From positions 62,001 through 126,000 of the forward strand of contig CAYXBP010000002.1 of NCBI GenBank assembly GCA_964463355.1: a stretch of 64,000 nt of DNA, in the 5' to 3' direction. A model generated the notes under the pieces. That model was not told where the DNA came from. It saw only the letters and a list, made by a program, of their open reading frames with translations, and ran no database searches. Of the stretch, positions 53,696 through 61,884 are shown piece by piece. Within the stretch, counting starts at the first letter, position 1. Each line of letters starts with the position of its first letter. This stretch comes from Firm-04 sp964463355. GTDB taxonomy: Bacteria > Bacillota > Clostridia > Oscillospirales > Ruminococcaceae. Both the position numbers and the translations under genes were made by a program.

Positions 53696-54526
53696 TTACA
53701 GATAATCCTCCAGTTTGCGCAGCAGCGGCTCAAACAGCAGGCCTTCCTCCGCCGGCGCACCCTGATGCAGGGTGTATTGGGTCACAGCCGAAAGGAATCT
53801 GCCTGCGGTACTGACGGCATTGGGCAGCGCAGAACCTCTGGCAAGGGCGGCACATAGCACCGATGCGAACAGATCACCCGTGCCCGAAAACAAGCATTTG
53901 GTGCGGTGTACAGTATCAAAGGTATACTCGCCATCCATGTAGGTCATGTTGCAGATGATATCTTCACGAACAATGCCTGTAATGACAATCGCTTTGCAAC
54001 CCAATCTGGAAAGCTGCCCAGCCAGTGCAACGGCTTCAGCGGTGTGCAATGTTTCACCGTGATAGGGCGTATTAGTCAGCAAACAGGCTTCGGTGACATT
54101 CGGAGTGATGATATCCGCATAAGATACCAGTGTACGCATGGCGCGGCAAAGGGCAGGCGTATAAGTATCATAAAGCTTGCCGTTATCGCCCATAACAGTA
54201 TCCAGCAGTACCGTGCAGTGAGGATTTCGCTTTTTTTGTGCGATAAAGAAATCCCGCACGGTATTCATTTGCCCCTCGGCACCTAAAAAACCGCTATAGA
54301 TCATATCGAATTGCAGATCATGCCAGCTTTGCAAATAGGCCGGCAGAGCATCCGTCAGATCCGTAAAGGCATAGCCCGTAAAGCCAGTGTGCTTGGAAAG
54401 CACAGCGGTGGGTACAGGGCAAGCTTGTACACCCAGTACAGAAAGCACAGGCAGTGCAGTAGTCAGTGAGCAGCGTCCATAGCCTGAAAGATCATTGATG
54501 CAGGCAACACAGGGTAATCGTCCCAT
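53696..54526 (-). CDS. Pyridoxal/pyridoxamine kinase
   Basis: A 276-residue PfkB/ribokinase-like vitamin B6 kinase of the PdxY/PdxK type, phosphorylating pyridoxal or pyridoxamine in the B6 salvage pathway. Seen: NDLSGYGRCSLTTALPVLSVLGVQ (substrate site), PNVTEACLLT, KAIVITGIV and the C-terminal anion-hole LFSGTGDLFASVLCAALARG with the catalytic Asp in GTGD. Start ATG 54526 follows AAGGAG. Monocistronic, with its own consensus promoter. Confidence 0.93.
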   Translation of the reverse strand: MGRLPCVACINDLSGYGRCSLTTALPVLSVLGVQACPVPTAVLSKHTGFTGYAFTDLTDALPAYLQSWHDLQFDMIYSGFLGAEGQMNTVRDFFIAQKKRNPHCTVLLDTVMGDNGKLYDTYTPALCRAMRTLVSYADIITPNVTEACLLTNTPYHGETLHTAEAVALAGQLSRLGCKAIVITGIVREDIICNMTYMDGEYTFDTVHRTKCLFSGTGDLFASVLCAALARGSALPNAVSTAGRFLSAVTQYTLHQGAPAEEGLLFEPLLRKLEDYL

Positions 54527-54550
54527 GGGATCTCATCTCCTTACCGAGTT

Positions 54551-54579
54551 ATTATAGCACACTGCACAGCGGATTGCAA
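54551..54579 (-). promoter_or_regulatory. Promoter for the pyridoxal kinase gene
   Basis: Minus strand TTGCAA (54579-54574), 17-base spacer, TATAAT (54556-54551), with the TGTGC extension also present at 20151-20179. Confidence 0.85.
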
Positions 54580-54943
54580 GGGGACAGATGCGCGTTTTTC
54601 ATCTGTAACAGCGGCAAGCTTTCGGGAAAAATCACTAAAAATTGCGGCGCAATAAGATGATGTTGCTGCAATTTGTGGTATTTCAATTACCTTCACAAAA
54701 CGTACACACACCAGTGATATAGTAGTATGCGTAGTGAGGGCACCCTGTGGCAAAAAAATGGGATTCGCCTCGTCTGCTTCGTTTTTGCAGTACGTTTTCC
54801 TGTTGACAGCGTGGTTTTTTGTTCGCTCTTTGCAGCATCCAGATGGGAAGTCGAAGGTGCTTGAATAATTGGGCGTGGAAGCGCATTTGGGCGCAAACGG
54901 ACGGTTTTCTTCCATAATCCGCCAACGCTGGTTGTCAGCGGAT
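54580..54943. other. Non-coding stretch between two divergent promoters
   Basis: This 364-base stretch has open frames on the minus strand but none with a ribosome-binding site and recognisable protein character. Apart from a short CGCTG/CAGCG inverted repeat at 54926-54940 just before the ABC promoter, I see nothing in it. Confidence 0.5.
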
Positions 54944-54973
54944 TTGCTGTCTGCAAACGGAATATGCTATCAT
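54944..54973 (+). promoter_or_regulatory. Candidate promoter for the ABC transporter
   Basis: TTGCTG (54944-54949), 18-base spacer, TATCAT (54968-54973), about 57 bases before the start. Confidence 0.5.
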
Positions 54974-55029
54974 ATATGGGCAATGCAGCGCAGATCAGCA
55001 CTGCAATGATTAGAAAGGTCGTGTTTTAT

Positions 55030-58000
55030 TTGCTCAAACTTAATGGGATTACCAAGAACTATCTTTCAGGTGATACGCAGGTGCAGGCACTCAAGGGAAT
55101 TGATGTCGCATTCCGTAAAAATGAGTTTGTCGCCGTACTGGGAGCCTCTGGTTGCGGCAAAACTACATTGCTGAACATCATCGGCGGTCTGGATCGCTAC
55201 ACCACAGGCGACTTGATGATTCAGGGTGTTTCCACAAAGGAGTACTCCGACCGTGACTGGGACGATTACCGCAATCACACCATCGGTTTTGTATTCCAGA
55301 CCTATAACCTCATTCCCCACCAGACCGTGCTTGCCAACGTAGAGTTGGCATTGACGCTTTCAGGTGTTTCCAAAGCGGAACGCCGTGAGCGAGCCAAGGC
55401 GATGCTGGAAAAAGTCGGTTTGGGCGACCAGATCCACAAAAAGCCCAACCAGATGTCTGGCGGTCAGATGCAGCGCGTGGCAATCGCCCGTGCGCTGATC
55501 AATAATCCGGAGATTTTGCTTGCCGATGAGCCGACCGGCGCATTGGATACCGAAACCAGTGTGCAGATCATGGAGTTGCTCAAAGAGATCTCCAAGGACA
55601 GACTGGTGTTGATGGTCACGCATAATCCGGAGCTTGCAGAGGCATACGCAAACCGTATCGTTCGCCTGAAAGACGGCAAGATCGTGGACGATACCAACCC
55701 CTATGAAGGTGAGCCGCAGCAGAAAACAAACGCGAAGGAAAAGAAAAAAAGCAGGAAAAAGCACACCTCTATGAGTTTTGCCACTGCCACTTCCCTTTCG
55801 CTGAACAACCTGATGACGAAAAAGGCACGTACCCTGCTAACCTCCTTTGCGGGCAGTATCGGCATCATCGGCATCGCGCTGATCCTTTCGCTTTCCGATG
55901 GCTTCCAAAGCTACATCGATACCGTGCAGGAAAATGCACTGTCCTCTTATCCGCTGACCATTCAGGAGCAGGCAGCCGATCTTTCGGGTATTCTGGAATC
56001 CATCGCCAACACAGCCCCCGAAGAGAAAAATCACGATATGGATAAGGTCTATATCAGCGATACGGCAAGCTCCATGCTCAATGCCATGGTCGCCGAGGTG
56101 CAGGAAAACGATATGACCGCCCTCAAAAAGTATCTGGAGGAACACGCCGACGAACTGGAGCATCAGCATATCGAGTATTCCTATACCATCACGCCGCAAA
56201 TTTATCTGGCAGATACCGCAGACGATATCACCGCAGTAAACCCCAATCCTATGGTCGATGCCTACTACAAGATGCTTGGCTACGATATGAGTAATGCTGC
56301 ATCAGGCTACTCTTCCATGATGAGCATGAGTACTTCGACTATGGACGTATGGACAACACTGTACAGCGATATGGAACTGCTGGAATCCCAATACGACCTG
56401 ATCTCTGGCAGCTGGCCAAAGAATTTTCAGGAAGTGGTTCTGGTGGTGGACGATAACAACGAAATCACCGATTTGACCATGTACGGTCTGGGGCTGCGTG
56501 ACGCAGATGAGATCCCCAAGATGTTTGAAACCATCATGAGCGGCGGCACGCTGGAATCTCTCGCAGATAGCTTCGATTTCGAAGAGTTGCATAATCTTCG
56601 CTTCAAGCTGATACTCAATACCGATATCTACGAGTACGATGAAAAATCCGAATGCTGGGTTGACCGCAGCAAAAACGATGACTTCATGCGGGAAGTCATC
56701 GACAACGGCGTGGAGCTGAAAATCAGCGGAATTATCCGCGTGAAGGAGGATGCAGCCACCGCCGCCATGATGCCTGGCACAATCTGCTACACCAAAGAGC
56801 TGACCGAGTATCTTATCGAAGAGATTGGAAAAACCCAGATTGTGAAAGAGCAAAAGGCGGATCCCGAAACAGATGTGTTTACGGGCTACGCGTTTGAAGA
56901 TCCCGATGAAGATGTGACCATTAAGGATGTCTATGACTACATTGATGGTATGAGCGAGGCAGAGCTGCAACAAATGCAGATGATGTTCGGCTCGATGTTT
57001 GGCAATTCGTTCTCTGCCGACGATGTGCTGAAAACCATTGATTCTATGAGCGATGAGGAATTGGTTGCCGCGCTTGCACCCCAAATGGTGGCAGGCATTA
57101 CCGTATCGGATGCAAAACTGTTTGCACAGACCGAGCAGGGCAAAGCGGCTCTGGCACAGGCAATTGCCGCAGGTACGGGCGCAGCACCTGATCTTACAGC
57201 AGTGGACACTCTTTCCGATGAGCAGTTGCTTGCGACCTATCAGCAAATAGCCATGGCAAATCTCACCGCAGAGCAGATCCGCACCAAAATCGCCAATATG
57301 TCCGAAGAAGAAATAGCCGCCTTCACCGCAGCAATGAACCCTGGCAGCGATGCAGAAAGCATCAAGAAAATGCTTGCCACCATGGATGAGGAAACACTGC
57401 TTACCATCTTCAAGGAGCAGGTTCTCAACGCCTCTACCGAAAACACCTATGAGGGTAACCTCAGCGTGTTGGGCGTGCATGATCCCGAACACCCCAATGC
57501 AATTCTGATCTACTCCGACAGCTTTGAAGCCAAAGAAGCGTTTGAAGCATTTTTGGAAGACTACAACCAACAGCAGCTTGACAACGGCAATGAAAACGGC
57601 GTGATCGAATACACAGACTATATCGGCATCATGCTTTCCTCCGTGACTTCTATCATCAATATGGTTTCCTATGTGCTGATCGGCTTTGTATCCATATCGC
57701 TGGTGGTTTCGTCCATCATGATCGGCATCATCACCTATATTTCTGTGCTGGAGCGCACCAAGGAGATCGGCATTCTGCGTTCCATCGGTGCTTCTAAAAA
57801 AGATGTCAGCCGTGTGTTCAACGCCGAAACCTTCCTTGTTGGTCTGGTTTCCGGTCTAATCGGTGTGGTGATTACCATGCTGCTGGATATTCCCATCAAT
57901 CTCATCATTGAGGCGGTTTCGGGCGTACCGAATGTCGCTTTCCTGCGACCTGTCTATGCAGTCATCCTGATCGCCATCAGTGTGATTCTGACGCTCATCG

Positions 58001-58065
58001 CAGGTCTTGTGCCTTCTCGCCTTGCTGCCAAGCAAGACCCCGTCATCGCCCTCCGCAGCGAGTAA
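55030..58065 (+). CDS. ABC transporter with fused ATPase and FtsX-like permease (MacB type)
   Basis: A 1011-residue fusion. ATPase at about 1-225: Walker A GASGCGKTT, signature MSGGQMQRVA, Walker B ILLADEPTGALD and the H-loop MVTHN. After a Lys-rich linker (about 235-255) comes an FtsX/MacB-like permease: first membrane helix near 280, a ~600-residue extracytoplasmic part, then three helices near 880-1005 (SLVVSSIMIGIITYISVLER; TKEIGILRSIGASKKDVSRV). The outer part contains five short repeats of an MSDEELxxx motif starting near residues 641, 673, 728, 757 and 785. TTG 55030 follows AAAGGT at 10 bases; GTG 55021 and ATG 54964 are in frame but poorly placed. This type usually exports peptides or lipids or drives envelope remodelling rather than uptake. 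Confidence 0.92.
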   Translation: MLKLNGITKNYLSGDTQVQALKGIDVAFRKNEFVAVLGASGCGKTTLLNIIGGLDRYTTGDLMIQGVSTKEYSDRDWDDYRNHTIGFVFQTYNLIPHQTVLANVELALTLSGVSKAERRERAKAMLEKVGLGDQIHKKPNQMSGGQMQRVAIARALINNPEILLADEPTGALDTETSVQIMELLKEISKDRLVLMVTHNPELAEAYANRIVRLKDGKIVDDTNPYEGEPQQKTNAKEKKKSRKKHTSMSFATATSLSLNNLMTKKARTLLTSFAGSIGIIGIALILSLSDGFQSYIDTVQENALSSYPLTIQEQAADLSGILESIANTAPEEKNHDMDKVYISDTASSMLNAMVAEVQENDMTALKKYLEEHADELEHQHIEYSYTITPQIYLADTADDITAVNPNPMVDAYYKMLGYDMSNAASGYSSMMSMSTSTMDVWTTLYSDMELLESQYDLISGSWPKNFQEVVLVVDDNNEITDLTMYGLGLRDADEIPKMFETIMSGGTLESLADSFDFEELHNLRFKLILNTDIYEYDEKSECWVDRSKNDDFMREVIDNGVELKISGIIRVKEDAATAAMMPGTICYTKELTEYLIEEIGKTQIVKEQKADPETDVFTGYAFEDPDEDVTIKDVYDYIDGMSEAELQQMQMMFGSMFGNSFSADDVLKTIDSMSDEELVAALAPQMVAGITVSDAKLFAQTEQGKAALAQAIAAGTGAAPDLTAVDTLSDEQLLATYQQIAMANLTAEQIRTKIANMSEEEIAAFTAAMNPGSDAESIKKMLATMDEETLLTIFKEQVLNASTENTYEGNLSVLGVHDPEHPNAILIYSDSFEAKEAFEAFLEDYNQQQLDNGNENGVIEYTDYIGIMLSSVTSIINMVSYVLIGFVSISLVVSSIMIGIITYISVLERTKEIGILRSIGASKKDVSRVFNAETFLVGLVSGLIGVVITMLLDIPINLIIEAVSGVPNVAFLRPVYAVILIAISVILTLIAGLVPSRLAAKQDPVIALRSE

Positions 58066-58087
58066 GCACCCTGCGAATCAAGAAGAA

Positions 58088-58123
58088 GATACCCCCTCGT
58101 TCAGAGGGGGTATCCGTTTTTTT
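58088..58123 (+). terminator. Terminator of the ABC transporter gene
   Basis: An 11-bp perfect stem (GATACCCCCTC / GAGGGGGTATC) with a 5-base loop, followed by CGTTTTTTT, 22 bases after the stop. Confidence 0.92.
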
Positions 58124-58141
58124 CAACAAGCTGTGGAATCA

Positions 58142-58173
58142 AAAAGGCGCGGGGGGAAGCCCCGCGCCTTTTC
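58142..58173 (-). terminator. Terminator of the pectate lyase gene
   Basis: A GC-rich stem (GGCGCGGGG / CCCCGCGCC), extended by AAAA/TTTT, is followed on the minus strand by TTTTT and lies 16 bases after the lyase stop. Confidence 0.9.
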
Positions 58174-58188
58174 TGTACAACCCCCGTA

Positions 58189-60756
58189 TCAGTCGGCTGC
58201 AAATCCCGCAAGCATACTAAGAATACGGGTAGCATCATCGCTATCCAGCACACCTGAAGCATTCATATCCGCATTGGCAAGCCCCTGCGTGCTGATCGTT
58301 ACCGTGTCATCCTCCGCAAGGAATCGATTAAGCAAAATTACATCACTGATCTTCACAAAGCCATCGCAATTCACATCGCCTTTTTGCACCGTCACAATAG
58401 GCGCAGTGGTAGTCTGGGCAGTATCTGCAACTGCCATCACGCTGTAGTTTATACAGCCCGATGCCTGTCCGTTTTCCCCCAGGGTGATCTGTTCCCCAGC
58501 AGCCAGCTTGATTTGATACACGGTAAAATGAACATCACTGGAACTTTGGAAAGTCAGATTGGTTTTTTCCCAAGAGGAAAGCCATGCGGGCGTTGTACCC
58601 ACGCGAGCATCCTGCGCAACATACAGAGTCATATCGGCAGCGGCGGTAAACTGAAGCAGATTGGTAGTCAAATTTTTTGCATCACAGGCAGTCAGGATAT
58701 ACTCAGCCCCCAGCAGCTCCTCAGGCAGGTTGACGAAAGTCACATTACGATCGCCAAAGATCAACGCACCGTCGGAAAGCTCCTGTCCAATGGAGTACGC
58801 GGAAAAATAAGTTTCATCCAATACATACAGATCGCGAATCAGCTTGCCGTTCAAAGGCATGGCATCTTTGCCGAACACAAGGCTGTCGATATTGCAGAGG
58901 TAGCCATCGCCGCCCACAAATTTCAGATAAATGTTCTTTTTGCCGCTGACCGTTGCCATATTGCAGGAAACCGCAGTGTAATCCTGCCAGCCTCCCGTGT
59001 TTGGTACAGTAAGCTTTGCAACTGGTGTACTATCTAAACTGTCCACATACACCTCAATGAATGCCCCTGCCGACGTACTTGCCACATTGGCGGTAAAGCA
59101 CCTGCCGCCGTCTGCAAAATCTACATTACGAAACATGATGTAGTCGCCGCTTTCGATATAGCCTACATTCACAGTACCATTGCCGTTATGCTCTGTCTGT
59201 ACACCGCTTTGCATTGCATAATCCTCCGCCTGAATGGTAGAAAATGCAGAAATCGGCTCAATGGCAGCAATTTCAGGGGATGGTGTCACTACACCTGTCG
59301 GGAATGCATCCACGGTCAAATCGTTGATATAGTATTCGATGTTGGTATAGCCACCGCCACAGTAATCGCCGTTGACATCGGAAGGATCGTTGGGATCTAA
59401 GCCGCGCAGCAGCTCCCAAGTATCGTCCATACCGTCATTGTCCGCATCTGTGATCGTTTTGGTCAATACAGCAGCTGGATATTCATAGGTAACGCCGCAA
59501 GCGATGTTGTATTTGTTCAAATCACTAACAGAAGAATCATAAGCAGCCGTACCGCTGCAAGAACCAGTGCCGTTTTTTGTTTCCTCAGCGCACTGTCGGT
59601 CAATGGCAGTGCGCAGTTCCGAAGAGATTCCGTTGCCTGCATAAGCAATGACATGCTCATAAGAATCGGCTGCGCTCTCAGCGGTCATAGCGGTAGAAAC
59701 ATCCTCGCCATTGACAGTAACAGCAAAATGTGTATCGGAGCGCGTACTCGCCTCATTTTTACCGCTTTTGTAGGAGATCGCAGACCAGTTCGCATTTTCA
59801 GCATTCCGTACGGAGCCATCTTTGTTGAGAATCCGGTTGCCTGTCAGATACAGCATAAAATTCTCGCTATTAGAAACCTGTGCGTAGTGGTAAGCACCCG
59901 TGGTGGAGTTTCCTGCTTTCAAAGTGTTGTTGACATAATTCACATGACCGATGGTGCCATAGGTGGTCTGGTAGCCCCAGTCGTAGATCACGTTGTTGGT
60001 GAAATCGGCAGCGTTCTGATCAGGCACCTTGCCGCGGAAATTACGGGATACGCAGTGAATCACCAGATTGTGGTCATAGGTAACATTCGATCTGCCCAGC
60101 ATGATACCAAAGCCGTGAACACCCTTTGCATGACCGCCCCACGAGTTTGCAGGCCCAATGATCGAATACTGCAAGGTGTAGTTATCGTTTTTGGAATACA
60201 AACCCCATTGCTCGTCTGATGCCCAACCGATAGAGCAGTGATCAAGGATAGAATTGGAGCCGCCTGCACCACCCAGCGCATCATTGCCAGAACTGGTCGC
60301 TTTGTATGGGCCAGGTCTGGAACTGATAAATCGACAGATGACATTCGTGCCACCCAGTCCCAGCTTATAATTCTTCAGGGTTATGCCGCTGCCGCCGGGG
60401 GCTGTCTGCCCTGCAATGGTGATATTGCTCTGACAGACCACATTGCTTTGCAACTCGATCGTACCGCTGACATCAAACACCACGATACGATTGGACTTGC
60501 TGACTGCATCACGGAACGAACCTGCACCGCTGTCATTCAGATTCGTTACATGGTAAACTTCTCCGCCACGGCCGCCCGTAGCATATTTTCCTCCGCCCAC
60601 AGCTCCTGGAAATGCAAGCAAATTGCCTGCTGCACCGTCTGCCTCAGGGAAACTGTTTCCCGTGATCAATCCTGCCGCAAGCATACAAAGGCTCATAGCA
60701 ACCGCCCCGATCCTGCCCATGCGACGGCGTGCAGCATTGCGCATATTCTGTTTCAT
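58189..60756 (-). CDS. Dockerin-bearing pectate lyase
   Basis: An 855-residue secreted enzyme. Signal peptide ~1-42; pectate lyase domain ~45-440 of the PL1-like beta-helix type (AFPGAVGGGKYATGGRGGEV, ILDHCSIGWASDEQWGLYS, VSRNFRGK with a candidate catalytic Arg); a Ca-binding ADNDGMDDTWELLRGLDPND linker ~455-475; a CBM6-like module ~505-625 (IQAEDYAMQSGVQTEHNG); a second beta-sandwich module ~630-785 seen in other ruminococcal pectin enzymes; and a type I dockerin ~790-852 with GDVNCDGFVKISDVILLNRF and a second, weaker repeat NADMNASGVLDSDDATRIL. The dockerin implies attachment to a scaffoldin, so the enzyme would act in a cellulosome-like complex on pectin. GAGAGG precedes the ATG. Confidence 0.93.
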   Translation of the reverse strand: MKQNMRNAARRRMGRIGAVAMSLCMLAAGLITGNSFPEADGAAGNLLAFPGAVGGGKYATGGRGGEVYHVTNLNDSGAGSFRDAVSKSNRIVVFDVSGTIELQSNVVCQSNITIAGQTAPGGSGITLKNYKLGLGGTNVICRFISSRPGPYKATSSGNDALGGAGGSNSILDHCSIGWASDEQWGLYSKNDNYTLQYSIIGPANSWGGHAKGVHGFGIMLGRSNVTYDHNLVIHCVSRNFRGKVPDQNAADFTNNVIYDWGYQTTYGTIGHVNYVNNTLKAGNSTTGAYHYAQVSNSENFMLYLTGNRILNKDGSVRNAENANWSAISYKSGKNEASTRSDTHFAVTVNGEDVSTAMTAESAADSYEHVIAYAGNGISSELRTAIDRQCAEETKNGTGSCSGTAAYDSSVSDLNKYNIACGVTYEYPAAVLTKTITDADNDGMDDTWELLRGLDPNDPSDVNGDYCGGGYTNIEYYINDLTVDAFPTGVVTPSPEIAAIEPISAFSTIQAEDYAMQSGVQTEHNGNGTVNVGYIESGDYIMFRNVDFADGGRCFTANVASTSAGAFIEVYVDSLDSTPVAKLTVPNTGGWQDYTAVSCNMATVSGKKNIYLKFVGGDGYLCNIDSLVFGKDAMPLNGKLIRDLYVLDETYFSAYSIGQELSDGALIFGDRNVTFVNLPEELLGAEYILTACDAKNLTTNLLQFTAAADMTLYVAQDARVGTTPAWLSSWEKTNLTFQSSSDVHFTVYQIKLAAGEQITLGENGQASGCINYSVMAVADTAQTTTAPIVTVQKGDVNCDGFVKISDVILLNRFLAEDDTVTISTQGLANADMNASGVLDSDDATRILSMLAGFAAD

Positions 60757-60853
60757 AAAAGAACCTCTCTGTTTTCACTCTGTATTTATGTAAGCGGCAA
60801 CCTTGCGCCACCGATTCTGTGCGCTGTTACCCAAATAGGATCGCGCTGACAGT

Positions 60854-60882
60854 ATCATAGCATATGCGGCAAAGAATTGCAA
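60854..60882 (-). promoter_or_regulatory. Promoter for the pectate lyase gene
   Basis: Minus strand TTGCAA (60882-60877), 17-base spacer, TATGAT (60859-60854), with a leader of about 90 bases. Confidence 0.75.
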
Positions 60883-60944
60883 GGCAGAATCCGCAACATG
60901 ATACAATATCACATAAATGCAGCGCAAAAGATCAATTCTACCAG

Positions 60945-60973
60945 TTGCGAGGAATCGTAACCTGTGCTATAAT
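60945..60973 (+). promoter_or_regulatory. Promoter for birA
   Basis: TTGCGA (60945-60950), 17-base spacer, TATAAT (60968-60973). Confidence 0.75.
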
Positions 60974-61009
60974 AGGCTTGGTGAAATCATCCGTAAAGGA
61001 GAAAGCTTC

Positions 61010-61786
61010 ATGAATCCGCAAATAATAGCAAAACTTCTACAAGGCAGCGGCATCACTGTACTGGAATCAACCACATCCACCAACGATGCCCTGCGTACAA
61101 TGGCAAATGCAGGCGCACCAGATGGCACAACCATTATTGCATTGCGGCAAACAGCAGGCAAGGGGCGCATGGGCAGAACGTTTTTTTCGCCCGATGGCGG
61201 CCTGTACTGGAGCATTTTACTGCGCCCCCCATATACCATGAAGGAATGTCTTGGATTAACGCCAATGGCAGCAGTTGCTGTGCATGAGTGCCTGCAAGAG
61301 GTATTCGGCGTGTCGGCAGGCATCAAGTGGGTGAATGATCTGCTGCTTGGTGGAAAGAAAATCTGCGGTATTTTGACAGAATCGGTAGCGGATGGGCATT
61401 CACCGCAGCCGGCTTTCGTGATTGTCGGCATTGGCATTGATCTGATTCCACCGCGCGAGGGGCTGCCCGATGATCTGAAATCCATCGCAGGGACTGTATT
61501 GCCATCGGCAGAACAGCTTACCGAACAGTTGTATGCTGCTGCGGCATTGACGCTTCGCAAACGATTTTTGCAGTATTATCAAACACTGCGTGAAAAATCG
61601 TACGTTTCGCAGTATCAAGCAGCATTGTGTATGCTCGGGCAGCCTGTGACAGTGCTGGAAAACGGCACCGAACGTGCTGCGATGGCGTTAGCAGTGGATG
61701 ACGATCTGCGGTTGCTGGTGCGGTATGATACTGGAGAAGAACAGTGGCGCAGCAGCGGAGAAATCCGCATACGGTTGTGCGGTTGA
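61010..61786 (+). CDS. birA: Biotin-[acetyl-CoA carboxylase] ligase
   Basis: A 258-residue biotin protein ligase that loads biotin onto carboxyl-carrier proteins via biotinyl-AMP. Seen: ESTTSTNDALRTMA, QTAGKGRMGRTFFSPDGGLYWSI (the GRGRxG-like adenylate loop, here GKGRMG), KWVNDLLLGGKKICGIL with the catalytic Lys and GIGIDL. It lacks the N-terminal winged helix, so it is ligase-only and does not repress bio genes. AAAGGAG precedes the ATG at 61010; an upstream in-frame start at 60917 lies before the promoter. Confidence 0.95.
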   Translation: MNPQIIAKLLQGSGITVLESTTSTNDALRTMANAGAPDGTTIIALRQTAGKGRMGRTFFSPDGGLYWSILLRPPYTMKECLGLTPMAAVAVHECLQEVFGVSAGIKWVNDLLLGGKKICGILTESVADGHSPQPAFVIVGIGIDLIPPREGLPDDLKSIAGTVLPSAEQLTEQLYAAAALTLRKRFLQYYQTLREKSYVSQYQAALCMLGQPVTVLENGTERAAMALAVDDDLRLLVRYDTGEEQWRSSGEIRIRLCG

Positions 61787-61814
61787 AACCACAGGGGCCA
61801 CCTTTCAAAAAAAC

Positions 61815-61843
61815 TTGACAAAATTGCGATTCTGTGGTACTCT
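61815..61843 (+). promoter_or_regulatory. Promoter for gltX
   Basis: TTGACA (61815-61820), 17-base spacer, TACTCT (61838-61843), about 42 bases before the start. Confidence 0.7.
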
Positions 61844-61884
61844 AGTATCAATCTCGAATGCATTTTTATAAAGGAGCGAACAGA

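Noticed and set aside
54541..54915. 124-codon minus-strand frame between the kinase and the ABC transporter
   Set aside because: It runs through the pyridoxal kinase promoter, has no ribosome-binding site and no recognisable protein pattern.
56302..57570. 422-codon frame on the minus strand inside the ABC transporter
   Set aside because: Composition (Cys, His, Phe-rich) and lack of a start signal show it to be a shadow.
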